Source: RBG-13-51-18 sp050014095
Lineage (GTDB): Bacteria; Chloroflexota; Dehalococcoidia; Dehalococcoidales; RBG-16-60-22
Assembly: GCA_050014095.1 (NCBI GenBank)
Contig: JBEKDZ010000001.1
Span: forward strand, 404,133 to 468,132
Length of the DNA: 64,000 nucleotides
Direction of reading: 5' to 3'
In this document: positions 1 to 8,800 of the stretch, piece by piece
Numbering within the stretch: the stretch's first letter is position 1
How the letters are laid out: the number at the start of each line of letters is the position of its first letter
Translations under genes and position numbers: made by a program
The notes under the pieces: model-generated
Told to the model about the DNA's origin: nothing
Database searches by the model: none
What the model saw: only the letters and a program-made list of their open reading frames with translations

Positions 1-395
1 TTCTTGCCTAAACCCGCCGCCCGCTCCGCCAGGAAGCGTAAGGGCGCGATGCCAATGCCCCCCGCCACCAGCAAGAGATTTTGGGACCTGGGATTGATAG
101 TAAAGCCGCTGCCCAAGGGACCGAAGATATCCAGCGTATCGCCCTTTTTCTTGAGCGCCAGCCACCCCGTGCCTTTACCCACCACGCTTAAAAGTATGGA
201 TATTTGCGAGCCGTCCACGTTGTGGATGCTGAACGGCCGCGGCAGGATGGTTTCTTTACCACACCGTACCATGACGAACTGCCCGGGTCGAGCAGTTTGA
301 GCAATCTCCGGCGCCTCCAGGCGGAAAAGGTACACCCCCTTTATCGCTTCAACTACTGAAAGTATTGGGACTTTAAGTTGGTTCATAACGCTCAA
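1..395 (-). CDS. pyrK: Dihydroorotate dehydrogenase electron-transfer subunit (PyrK), C-terminal part cut by window edge
   Basis: The minus-strand reading frame runs off the left edge. It encodes a ferredoxin-reductase-type FAD domain: an N-terminal barrel strand pattern, the flavin-binding RPFSIH motif near residue 53 and the nucleotide-binding GGIGIAPL motif near residue 112. PyrK passes electrons from PyrD to NAD+ through FAD and a 2Fe-2S cluster in class 1B dihydroorotate dehydrogenases. The cluster-binding C-terminus is outside the window. I start it at a TTG at 395 because AAGGAG lies nine bases upstream; an ATG three codons later is possible. It follows pyrC in the same direction, consistent with a pyr operon. 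The family call is solid; the exact start is less sure. Confidence 0.85.
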   Translation of the reverse strand, partial: MSVMNQLKVPILSVVEAIKGVYLFRLEAPEIAQTARPGQFVMVRCGKETILPRPFSIHNVDGSQISILLSVVGKGTGWLALKKKGDTLDIFGPLGSGFTINPRSQNLLLVAGGIGIAPLRFLAERAAGLGK

Positions 396-420
396 GATAG
401 TTTACTCCTTTATATATCTA

Positions 421-524
421 ATACTGTACAAAATCCCTCTCAATCTCCCTTTTGTAAAGGGAGAGGGGGTTATTCCACCCCTTTATCCGTCTCCCACTTT
501 GTAAAAGGGGGATTAAGGGGGATT
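421..524. repeat. Palindromic intergenic repeat between pyrC and pyrK
   Basis: The spacer contains a hairpin CTCCCTT..AAAGGGAG (445-463) and further runs of TCCCxxTTGTAAAAGGGGGA type. Similar polypurine/polypyrimidine palindromes recur at 18651-18776. I read it as an interspersed intergenic repeat rather than a terminator, because no T tract follows on the minus strand. Confidence 0.4.
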
Positions 525-1826
525 TTACTCCACCTTCATCCCCTCCTCCATATAAACCGGGTTGCCCATATAGATGGTGGACATAACCTTGCCCTTAAGC
601 GTCCGTCCGTTTAAAGGTGTGTTCTTGCCTTTCGAGGCGAATTTCTCTACATCCACCATCCACTCCTTATGCAGGTCGAAGATGCATACATCCGCCGGCG
701 CGCCGGTTTCAAATGTGCCCAGCTTGGCGTAACCCAGCACGTGCGCCGGCCCCGCGGTCAGCGCCGCAATCATATTGTTCAGGCTTAACTCGCTCTTAAG
801 GATAAGCCCCACCAGCGACCCTAGCGCCGTTTCCAGACCGCTGATGCCGAAGGCTGCCTGCGTAAACTCGCAATCCTTATCGGCTTTAGTGTGCGGCGCG
901 TGGTCGGTAGCCACGATGTCGATAACGCTGTCGTTCAAAGCCCGCAGCAGGGCGATGGTATCCTGCTTTGTTCTCAAAGGCGGGTTGACCTTCGCCAGCG
1001 TGCCATATTTAAAAACATCTTCCTCGGTTAGGGTGAGGTGGTGGGGCGTGACCTCGGCGGTAACGTGCACGCCTTCTTCTTTAGCTTGGCGTATCAGCTC
1101 GGCTGATGCCGCGGTGCTAACGTGGGCGATATGCACATGCCCGCCGGTCTCTTTTGCCAGGTCGATATCCCGTTTGACCATTACCTCCTCGGCGGCGCCT
1201 GGCATCCCGCACAGTCCCATCTCCAGCGAGACGACCCCCTCGTTTATCTGCCCGCCCTGTGTTAGCGACGTATCCTCGCAGTGGTCGATGATAGGTCGTT
1301 TGAAATCCCGACTGTACTCCAGAGCGCGGCGTATGATTTCCGGTTTACTCACCGGCGAGCCGTCGTCGCTGAAAGCCACCGCCCCATTCATCTCCAATTC
1401 ATTAAGGTCGGCCAGCTCTTCGCCCTTTCTACCAACTGTCACGCAGCCGATGGGGAAAACCCGGATGATGCCCTCCCTCGCCGCGACGGTTCGGACGTAG
1501 TTCAGCATGTCGCCATTATCTAGGGGTGGGTTGGTGTTGGGCATACAGCAGACGGTCGTAAAGCCTCCCCGCGCCGCCGCCCATGTCCCGGAAGCGATCG
1601 TTTCCTTCTCTTCATAGCCCGGCTGCCGTAGATGGCAGTGCAGGTCGATAAACCCCGGACAGACAATCAGTCCCCCGGCGTTGAGAACCGCATAATCTTC
1701 TTCGGGCGGCTTGCCCTCGCCGAGCCAGAGGATTTTCCCGTCTTTTATCAATAGGTCGGCGATTTTATCGATATCCTGGGATTGGTCGATAATCCGCCCG
1801 CCGTGGATGAGCAGAGAATCTGGCAT
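525..1826 (-). CDS. pyrC: Dihydroorotase
   Basis: Dihydroorotase, the amidohydrolase that cyclises carbamoyl-aspartate to dihydroorotate in de novo pyrimidine synthesis. The 433-residue length is typical of the class I (PyrC/hydantoinase-like) type. Visible metal-site motifs are DLHCHLRQPG near residue 60, a HCED histidine near 180, an HIAHVSTA histidine near 235 and the catalytic ATDHAPH near residue 305. The ATG is preceded by GAGG at suitable distance. It lies 74 bases after pyrB and before pyrK, on the same strand, so it is probably cotranscribed and controlled by the PyrR attenuator upstream of pyrR. Confidence 0.95.
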   Translation of the reverse strand: MPDSLLIHGGRIIDQSQDIDKIADLLIKDGKILWLGEGKPPEEDYAVLNAGGLIVCPGFIDLHCHLRQPGYEEKETIASGTWAAARGGFTTVCCMPNTNPPLDNGDMLNYVRTVAAREGIIRVFPIGCVTVGRKGEELADLNELEMNGAVAFSDDGSPVSKPEIIRRALEYSRDFKRPIIDHCEDTSLTQGGQINEGVVSLEMGLCGMPGAAEEVMVKRDIDLAKETGGHVHIAHVSTAASAELIRQAKEEGVHVTAEVTPHHLTLTEEDVFKYGTLAKVNPPLRTKQDTIALLRALNDSVIDIVATDHAPHTKADKDCEFTQAAFGISGLETALGSLVGLILKSELSLNNMIAALTAGPAHVLGYAKLGTFETGAPADVCIFDLHKEWMVDVEKFASKGKNTPLNGRTLKGKVMSTIYMGNPVYMEEGMKVE

Positions 1827-1900
1827 TTTCTATAACCTCATAAATCATATTTATCCGCTCATGGTGAGCCCTCGGCGTGAGCGGTAGCAAAATTATGTTT

Positions 1901-3304
1901 TTAGTGGTGACCTCCCGTAAAGTGACTCGGCTTAAAACCGTGAGCCTGGGCCTCTTCCTCGCTATTGAAAACAATCAGGTTTTCAGGATGAATGAATTTA
2001 GTCCAATGACTATCCGCGCTATGGTATTTCTTGGCATCCAGCTTATGCTCATGCCAATCGGTGCTCGCCACAAACTTCGGCTCGAAGCCATGCTCGCAGT
2101 AGACGCAGCGTAAGGTCAAGGGCTTCGTATTCACTATCTTATATTCCGGTTTCAGGTACTTAGTTTCCGTCGGTTGAATCGACACACACCTGGGATTAGG
2201 GCAGACCGGCCGCAGCTCCTGCTGGTAGACGGGGAAGGCGACTGGGGGAGGGGATTCTACCTCTGGGATATTGACGTCTTTCGCTCCCAGGAAAGCAGCC
2301 AGCAGCGCCATTCTTACCGGCACGCCGCGGGCAGCTTGTTTAAAGTACATGCTCCGCTCATCGGCGTCGATATCATACGCCAGCTCATCGACGCGCGGCA
2401 GCGGGTGCATGACTAAGCTTTTCTTGAACACCTTTTCCTGCAGCAGCTTTTTATTCACAATAGGGTATTTTGATTTTAAGTCCTGCACTTGCTCTTTATC
2501 CGTAAAACGTTCTTTTTGGGGTCGAGTCACATAAAGCGCATCGACGCCCCCCTTAAGCTCTAACTGTACGCTCATATCCGGCATCATCGCCAATTGATGA
2601 GGGCTGTTAGGCGTAGTATAAAAGGCATCTATCGTAAAGAGATTGTCACTACCCGCTCCCGGTGACACTTTAGGTCTTTCCACCTCGCCGCCGTATTCGG
2701 TCACCAGCTTCTCGATAACATGGTCCGGCACTTCGAGTCCCGGACTGGGACAGAAGAGGATGTCCGCCCCGAACCGGGCGAGGGCGAAAATCAGGGAGTG
2801 GGTGGTGCGGCCATATTTCAGGTCGCCCCAGAGAGCTATCTTAAGTCCTTTTATAGACTGGCGTTCTTTCATTATCGTATAAAGGTCGAGGAGGGTCTGG
2901 GTGGGATGTTGGTGACCGCCATCGCCGGCGTTAATCACCGGTATGCCGGCATAATCCGCCACCACCTTAGCCGCCCCCTCCCAGGGATGACGGATGACGA
3001 TGATATCCGCATAGCTGCCGACGATTTTAGCAGTATCGGAGATGCTTTCGCCTTTAGCCAGTGAACTGGCGCCAACATCCGAGGCGGTAATGACGCTGCC
3101 GCCGAGGCGGTGCATCGCCGCTTCGAAGGATAGTCTCGTGCGGGTGCTCGGCTCGAAAAAGAGGCTAGCCATGATTTTTCCACGGCATAGATTGAGTTGT
3201 TCCGGCATATTGGCGGACATCTCATTAGCCAGCGAAAACAGGGCCATCATTTCGCCGTTGGAGAGGTCATCGATAGTCACCAGGTTTCTATTTTTCAGAT
3301 TCAT
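1901..3304 (-). CDS. pyrB: Aspartate carbamoyltransferase fused to a PyrI-like zinc domain and an Ada-like tail
   Basis: Catalyses carbamoyl phosphate plus aspartate to carbamoyl-aspartate. The catalytic part (about residues 1-345) has the carbamoyl-phosphate loop EPSTRTR, GDGGHQHPTQ and HPLPRVDE. There is extra sequence around residues 205-265 compared with a ~310-residue enzyme. The chain then continues to 467 residues. C368-x4-C373 and C400-x2-C403 match the zinc-site spacing of the regulatory chain PyrI (C-x4-C, then C-x2-C), with sequence CPNPRC and CVYCEHGF resembling PyrI. No PyrI allosteric N-terminal domain is seen. After it, residues about 427-463 resemble an Ada-type metal-binding repeat (YH, PENLIVF, EEA) but with Ser/Thr where the cysteines should be. 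Its ATG overlaps the pyrR stop (ATGA), suggesting translational coupling. Confidence 0.93.
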   Translation of the reverse strand: MNLKNRNLVTIDDLSNGEMMALFSLANEMSANMPEQLNLCRGKIMASLFFEPSTRTRLSFEAAMHRLGGSVITASDVGASSLAKGESISDTAKIVGSYADIIVIRHPWEGAAKVVADYAGIPVINAGDGGHQHPTQTLLDLYTIMKERQSIKGLKIALWGDLKYGRTTHSLIFALARFGADILFCPSPGLEVPDHVIEKLVTEYGGEVERPKVSPGAGSDNLFTIDAFYTTPNSPHQLAMMPDMSVQLELKGGVDALYVTRPQKERFTDKEQVQDLKSKYPIVNKKLLQEKVFKKSLVMHPLPRVDELAYDIDADERSMYFKQAARGVPVRMALLAAFLGAKDVNIPEVESPPPVAFPVYQQELRPVCPNPRCVSIQPTETKYLKPEYKIVNTKPLTLRCVYCEHGFEPKFVASTDWHEHKLDAKKYHSADSHWTKFIHPENLIVFNSEEEAQAHGFKPSHFTGGHH

Positions 3305-3927
3305 GGCAACATCTCCTTTCCCGGTTTTACCGGGACCTGCGATTTTTCATTCACCTCCGATTTTTCCTTTAGACCTTTACCTGTTTTAGCACCATTTAGA
3401 TTAATAATCGCCACTTCATCGCAACCGTCGGTCTCCGTGAGACGAACCTGGATTTCTTCGTGGCGGGCGCTGGGTATATTTTTACCCACGTAATCCGCGC
3501 GTATCGGCATCTCACGATGTCCTCGGTCGATAAGTACCGCTAACTGTATGGAGCGCGGACGCCCCAGGTCGATAAGGGCATCCATGGCAGCGCGGATGCT
3601 GCGGCCCGTATAAAGAACATCATCGACCAGCACCACGGACTTATTATTAATATCGGAAGGGATGTCCGTGGACTGGATAGCTTTTTGGGCTTCCGAACTA
3701 TTGAGGTCGTCGCGATAAAGGCTAAAGTCCAGCGCCCCGACGGGCAGCTTAGACTTTTCGTAGAGCTCGATGTTTTCCGCCAGGCGCTTCGCTAGCGGCA
3801 CGCCCCGTGTATGCAGGCCTACTAATACCAGGTGGTCAACTGCCTCGTTACGCTCGATGATTTCATGGGCAATGCGGGCGATGGTGCGGCGGATATCCTC
3901 CGCGGTCATCACAATTTTTTCTGACAT
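3301..3927 (-). CDS. pyrR: Bifunctional pyr operon attenuation protein / uracil phosphoribosyltransferase
   Basis: PyrR binds pyr mRNA when UMP is abundant and promotes termination; many members also have uracil phosphoribosyltransferase activity. The phosphoribosyltransferase signature VVLVDDVLYTGRSIRAA is intact near residue 95, and an early LVGLHTRGVPLA segment fits the family. About 35 extra polar residues follow the usual ~180-residue core. I choose the ATG at 3927 because AAGAGG sits just upstream; a GTG at 3951 in frame would lie inside the terminator hairpin. First gene of the operon, overlapping pyrB by four bases. Confidence 0.93.
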   Translation of the reverse strand: MSEKIVMTAEDIRRTIARIAHEIIERNEAVDHLVLVGLHTRGVPLAKRLAENIELYEKSKLPVGALDFSLYRDDLNSSEAQKAIQSTDIPSDINNKSVVLVDDVLYTGRSIRAAMDALIDLGRPRSIQLAVLIDRGHREMPIRADYVGKNIPSARHEEIQVRLTETDGCDEVAIINLNGAKTGKGLKEKSEVNEKSQVPVKPGKEMLP

Positions 3928-3988
3928 AAAAAACCTCTTGCTTTGGTTCACCTACCGAAGCTTTAGCGTAGGCAGGCGGCAAGAGGTT
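3928..3988 (-). terminator. Intrinsic attenuator terminator in the pyrR leader
   Basis: On the minus strand AACCTCTTGC (3979-3988) pairs with GCAAGAGGTT (3932-3941), with an inner GTAGG/CCTAC pairing, and is followed by a run of six T directly before the pyrR ATG. This is a textbook rho-independent terminator placed so that its 3' arm also carries the pyrR ribosome site. Confidence 0.85.
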
Positions 3989-4034
3989 ATGGGTGCATGT
4001 ATTTGGCTTTTCCCCTTGCCGGCCTCGCGGGACT
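3978..4034 (-). promoter_or_regulatory. PyrR-binding loop and antiterminator of the pyr leader
   Basis: On the minus strand AGTCCCGCGAGGCC (4021-4034) fits the published Bacillus PyrR-binding consensus ARUCCNGNGAGGYU at 13 of 14 positions. Short GCC/GGC and CCTT/AAGG pairings place it in a hairpin loop. Just downstream GGCAAGGGG (4012-4020) can pair with CCTCTTGCC (3978-3986), the 5' arm of the terminator, forming the antiterminator. PyrR binding would block the antiterminator and allow termination. Pairings were done by eye. Confidence 0.8.
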
Positions 4035-4077
4035 GGCTTAAAGGTTCAAGGTAGACTCCTTTACGGATGTTTGGTTT

Positions 4078-4106
4078 ATTATAGCAGAAAAGCCCTTGAG
4101 TAACAA
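4078..4106 (-). promoter_or_regulatory. Sigma70-type promoter of the pyr operon
   Basis: Minus strand TTGTTA (4101-4106), 17-base spacer, TATAAT (4078-4083), preceded by TGC (extended -10). Predicted start near 4071, giving a leader of about 145 bases that contains the PyrR attenuator. Confidence 0.7.
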
Positions 4107-4111
4107 TAGGA

Positions 4112-4140
4112 TTGCAAAACTTTGACTGATAATGTATTCT
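4112..4140 (+). promoter_or_regulatory. Possible hisS promoter
   Basis: TTGCAA (4112-4117), 17-base spacer and TATTCT (4135-4140), about 30 bases before the hisS start. The match is moderate; it would diverge from the pyr promoter. Confidence 0.4.
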
Positions 4141-4172
4141 TGCTAAAAGAAAAAGGATAAAGGAGTCACAGT

Positions 4173-5423
4173 TTGTACCAAGCGGCACGCGGCACGATAG
4201 ATATTCTCCAGGAAGAACAGCCCTACTGGCGCTACATAGAAAAAGCCATCGCGGAAATCACACAGCTTTACGGCTATAAGCGCATCGATACGCCGATTTT
4301 CGAGGATACGGCGCTTTTCCGGCGCAGCGCAGGGGAATTTACCGATATTGTCCAGAAGGAGATGTATACCTTTGATGACCGTGGAGGGAACAGCCTGACA
4401 TTAAAACCGGAAGGGACTCCGGCAGTTTGCCGCGCTTATATCCAGCATGGCATGCAAAACCTGCCCCAGCCGGTCAAGTTATATTACGTCTCCCCCATTT
4501 TCCGCTATGACCGACCGCAGGCAGGACGCTACCGCCAGCATTACCAGTTCGGGTGCGAAGCAATCGGCGAGGATGACCCGACTATCGACGCCGAGATTAT
4601 CGATATGGTTTGGCGGTTTTTTCAGACATTGGGGCTGGCTAACCTATCCCTGCACCTCAATAGCATCGGCTGCCAAGAGTGCCGTCCGGCATATCTTAAA
4701 GCCCTGAAGGATTACTACAAAAAATATACAGGCAGTTTATGCGCCGATTGTAAAACAAGGCTGGAGAAAAACCCTTTACGTCTGCTGGACTGCAAACAGG
4801 CAGCCTGCCAGGATGTCGCGCAAAATGCCCCGCGCAGCATCGACGCTCTTTGCCCCGCTTGCGCCGCCCATTTCAGCCAGTTGCGAAAATACCTGACATT
4901 ATTGGGGATTCCTTTCCGGATTAACCACCGGCTGGTGCGCGGGCTGGACTACTACACCCGCACAGTCTTCGAGGTGCAGCCAGAGGAGGAGGGGGGCCAA
5001 AGCACCATCGGGGGTGGTGGAAGATATGATAGGCTTATCGAGGAGCTGGGGGGCAAACCGACGCCGGCGCTGGGGTTCGCCACCGGCATCGAGAGGATTA
5101 TACTTAATCTGAAGAAGCAGGGTATTAAGGTCCCCGCTATGCCCGAAGCGCAGGTATTTATCGCTTACCTGGGCGATGCCGCCCGGGATAAAGCTCTTAG
5201 GCTTACGGCAGACCTGCGGCAAGCCGATATCAGCGCCATCATGTCTACCAGTGGTAAAAGCCTAAAAGCGCAGCTACGCCAGGCTAACTCCCTGGGGGCA
5301 CGGTGGGCGGTAATCATCGGCGAGGAGGAGGTAAAGGCAGGGACAGTAACACTGCGCGATATGGCGGATGCCAGCCAGGAAACCGTCGTTTTAAACGAGC
5401 TAACAGGTCGACTAAAGCAATAA
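4173..5423 (+). CDS. hisS: Histidyl-tRNA synthetase
   Basis: Class II aminoacyl-tRNA synthetase charging tRNA-His. The 416 residues are the normal bacterial length. Motif 2 is seen as SPIFRYDRPQAGRYRQ near residue 115, the histidine-specific signature as LVRGLDYYTRT near 255 and motif 3 as ALGFATGIERI near residue 305; a C-terminal anticodon-binding domain follows. A CxxC..C cysteine-rich stretch occurs around residues 165-225. The start is TTG, chosen because AGGAG lies seven bases upstream and the protein begins MYQAARGTIDIL as expected for the family. Transcribed away from pyrR. Confidence 0.96.
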   Translation: MYQAARGTIDILQEEQPYWRYIEKAIAEITQLYGYKRIDTPIFEDTALFRRSAGEFTDIVQKEMYTFDDRGGNSLTLKPEGTPAVCRAYIQHGMQNLPQPVKLYYVSPIFRYDRPQAGRYRQHYQFGCEAIGEDDPTIDAEIIDMVWRFFQTLGLANLSLHLNSIGCQECRPAYLKALKDYYKKYTGSLCADCKTRLEKNPLRLLDCKQAACQDVAQNAPRSIDALCPACAAHFSQLRKYLTLLGIPFRINHRLVRGLDYYTRTVFEVQPEEEGGQSTIGGGGRYDRLIEELGGKPTPALGFATGIERIILNLKKQGIKVPAMPEAQVFIAYLGDAARDKALRLTADLRQADISAIMSTSGKSLKAQLRQANSLGARWAVIIGEEEVKAGTVTLRDMADASQETVVLNELTGRLKQ

Positions 5424-5608
5424 ACTTAAAAACCAGCGATTTTTCCACCTAAATTAACAGTAATTTAATATTTGCCTGTTAAGATAAAGATTGCTTTTTC
5501 GCCGTAAAAACGGGGGGAAGAGGGCAGTGACAAGGGGATATTTACCACAAACCAGACGAATATTACATAAATTACGTAAATTACGTCAATTTCACGTTCA
5601 GAGCGGGC

Positions 5609-5636
5609 TTGACAAATTCTTTCTATGTGGTATAGT
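5609..5636 (+). promoter_or_regulatory. Promoter for the surface-protein transcript
   Basis: TTGACA (5609-5614), 16-base spacer, TATAGT (5631-5636). It lies about 220 bases before the surface-protein start, so the mRNA would have a long leader. Confidence 0.65.
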
Positions 5637-5688
5637 TGATATGAAGTGTACCTTGCAAAAGGTGCGCTAGTACTCTGTTTGTATTTAA

Positions 5689-5805
5689 AAGGGGGTGATG
5701 CAATGGCAACAGCCCGCAAGGGGGACAGAGCTAGATTGCTCTGACTTCTGCTTCTAAGTCAAGGTACCTCTGCTAAATAACAGGTACGCCTGACGGCAGG
5801 GGTAT
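5689..5805 (+). other. Long structured leader with a 13-codon open frame upstream of the surface protein
   Basis: After the promoter comes a strong ribosome site (GGGGGTGAT at 5691-5699) and a 13-codon frame at 5703-5744 (MATARKGDRARLL). Successive self-pairing segments follow: CCC-GCAA-GGG (a GNRA tetraloop), CAGAGC/GCTCTG (5726-5743), TGACTT/AAGTCA (5742-5761, sharing bases with the previous stem) and GTACCT/AGGTAC (5764-5787). The peptide stop codon falls at the junction of two competing stems, which suggests a translation-sensing or ligand-sensing leader. I do not recognise a known riboswitch class. The rest of the 5424-5854 spacer shows nothing else. Confidence 0.45.
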
Positions 5806-5854
5806 AAAATAATCAGATAATTAAGCAAATAACTAAGGAGAAAAATAAAAGTCG

Positions 5855-8800
5855 ATGAAAAAAATAATTAAAAAGTTTTGGGGAGTAGCTTTCGTACTTG
5901 TAATGCTCTCCACGCTGTTTGTGGCAGCTATACCGCAGGCATCGGCTGGCGTGCTTACCTTCACCCAGGAGAACCAGCCGAATTTAAATGTGCCAACAAA
6001 GGTCCATATAACAGCAAACAACACCGTGATTTACGAATTCGTTGTCGGCTACGATAATACTACCGTCTATGCCGCGACTTCCAACGGCGCATTGAAATCT
6101 ATTGATGCTGGCCGAACCTGGGCGAACCTGACCGCTCTGAACTTCAATCTGATCAGCACGAAGCCCTTTGGAGATGGTACTGGTACTGATACATCTCTCT
6201 TTGTAGCCGTAGCCCCGGATGACGTAAACTACGTCGCCTTCATGGATCAGGCTAGCGGCAACGTGTCACTATCCAAAGACGGTGGCACGACTTTCCAACC
6301 TCTTGGCATAGTGAAAAACGGTGAAGGCGAATATGCCTCTGCCGTTACCGATATCGATATTTCACCGGCAGCTTCAGTTGTAATCGTCGGCAGCTATGCA
6401 ACGAGTCACGTCGTCGCAGTTACCGGTAGAAACCACGCCGGCACCGGACCCAGCCTTTTCTACTGCTTGACTGACCTCATTGGCAGTGAAGGTTCCTGGA
6501 AAGATGCCTGCTTGAATACCAACCCGAACGAGCCGATTAGGGGTCAAGACTTTAGTGCAATTAATACACGAGTCCTCAATGCCGTTAAGTTCTCGCCAGC
6601 TTTCGCCCAAGACCTCACTGCTTACGTTGTTGGTTCTAATGCATCCGGCGCATTGCTGCATGTAGTTAGCTTCAACAATGGTAGGTGGAACACTGGAATC
6701 TCGGGCTTCTGGGCTGGCTACCTTGACACAGGTAGTCCTATCGGCCTTACCGACGCCAATCTCCTGACTACCACTGTTGCAGTTCTAACCGGTCCTGTAA
6801 CCAGAGCGCAAATCGCCTTCGACCCCAACTTTAACGGGCTTGAAAGTGAAACGCGCACGGCTTATATCTCGCTCGCTGACTCGGCTACAGGTGTCGGTGT
6901 AGGCGGCATTTATAGAGTTACCGATTCGGCTACACAACCCATGTTTATCCCGATGGGTGATATTAGTGGGTTCCCCAAATGGGCAATGTCCAGCTTGGCC
7001 ATCAACAGCGATGGTACCGTCCTGGTAGCTGCCGCCATGCACTCCAACAAGGTTTGGACACTCACCAGCTTGGCCAGCGGCAGGATGTGCTCGTACGCTG
7101 TCAACAACCCGTATAAGCGTATCGGCATCACTACAATAACCGATAACCAGACAGTTGCCTATCACGGGGGCACCAACCTGTTCGACGCCAAGCAGAGCAC
7201 CGAGGGCGCTTTCTCCCTTTCCGTCGATGACGGCTACACCTTCAACGATATCTCGCTCGTTGATACCTCTGTAATCAACATCGTTGACCAGGTCATCGCT
7301 CCTGACGGCGGTAACCGCTATGTTATCTCTAATGATAACGGGAACCCCGGAGCCGGCCATACTTCGGTATTCTATTGGGATGGCACGTACTGGGAAAGAC
7401 ACTTTACTCTCGACAACTATGACGGTTACGTAGCCAAAGCATCGCCCACCGACTTCAAAACCCTCTATCTGGGTGATAAGACTAGCGCCCACGTCTACTA
7501 CACCGCCTCGGCTGGCACAGTCAACTGGAAAGACTACCAGTCGCCTAAGGCTGGTACCACACTAGCCGATCTCGAGGTAGAGAGCGATGCAACACTCTAT
7601 GTCGCTACCACAATAGGCGGCCAGGGTTACGTATCCACCCTCACCGAGAACGGCCGTATCTGGAAAATTCCTGTTGCCCCGACATTCTCCTCCGTTTCAG
7701 CTAGTGACCCGCTTGCCAGCCTGACGCTGGTGAGCCCGGGTAACCTGATTGCCGGTAGCACACTAGGACGTCTCGCCTACTCGACAGATGGCGGTACGAC
7801 CTGGAGATGCTCCTCCCAATTTTTCACATATTCTGCCACTTATGCCGCAGCAACCTCGCTGGCTAACGGCAGCGCAATCTATACAGTCTTCGATGGTTGG
7901 GGTGGGATTTATTACTGGACAGTAGGTACTTCTTCCGGCACGGCTTGGGGGACCTGGCCACTCAACATGTCGCAATACCCTTCATATCTATCGGCATTTA
8001 GTTCAGGCCAATCAATGAAGGACATCTTGATCTACAAAGGTTCAGTCTATGCCATCAGCAGCAATGCCTCTGATACATGGCTGTACAGCGCCTTCCTGCC
8101 TGCCCTGGGCTTCGCAAACTGGGGCGAGTGGGCTGCGACCAACTTAGTCGGTCAGGCTCTATACAGTTTGCCTGGCTCTTCCACCGTCTCCGCAGGCGTT
8201 CCGCCAGATGTCCTTAAAGTAAGCGCGGATCCTACTTCCGTCGGCACAAAGCTATGGTTCATCGATATTCATGGGACGCTTAATGCGAACGGAACATGGA
8301 TAAATCGGATACTTGCCTACACCGATCTTCTGGCTGTAGCAGTACCGGCACCGACGAGCCCCATCGACAAATATCTGGTCCAGGTCAACAAAGAAACCGG
8401 TTATGCGTATGATACAACGCTTATCTGGGCGACTGCCGGTAATCCGTACATTGGAGCAGGAGGCTGCTATGAATATCAGGTCGCTAAGGATAGCGCCTTC
8501 TCCACCGTTGTTCTTGATGGCAGTGCAAAACCAGCCACGCTGTTCGCACCCACGGTTCACGTCATCATCGGACCTAATCAGGTTGGCACTGGAGTACATC
8601 TGGTCTACCAGCCCGGTGAGACCTACTACTGGAGAACTCGTGCTATACCTTACCCATTAACCGGTTTTGACTGGTATTACCAACTCTATTCCAATTGGTC
8701 AACGGTATATACCATAGAGATTCAGCCCGCTCCTCCGCCAGTACCCGAGCTGAATTCTCCGGCGAACGGTGGAATCGTTACGATACTCAAGCCCGGCTTC

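Noticed and set aside
775..1500. 241-codon plus-strand open frame across pyrC
   Set aside because: Antisense to the catalytic core of pyrC, with no family resemblance and no ribosome site; a shadow of GC-skewed codons.
4107..4172. T-box leader before hisS
   Set aside because: The spacer is too short and lacks the T-box sequence and a terminator.
5689..5805. c-di-GMP-I riboswitch in the surface-protein leader
   Set aside because: A GNRA tetraloop is present, but the conserved GEMM core sequences are absent.
6785..7492. 235-codon minus-strand frame inside the surface-protein gene
   Set aside because: Opposes a continuous 1131-codon gene with clear domains; its own sequence has no recognisable domain.
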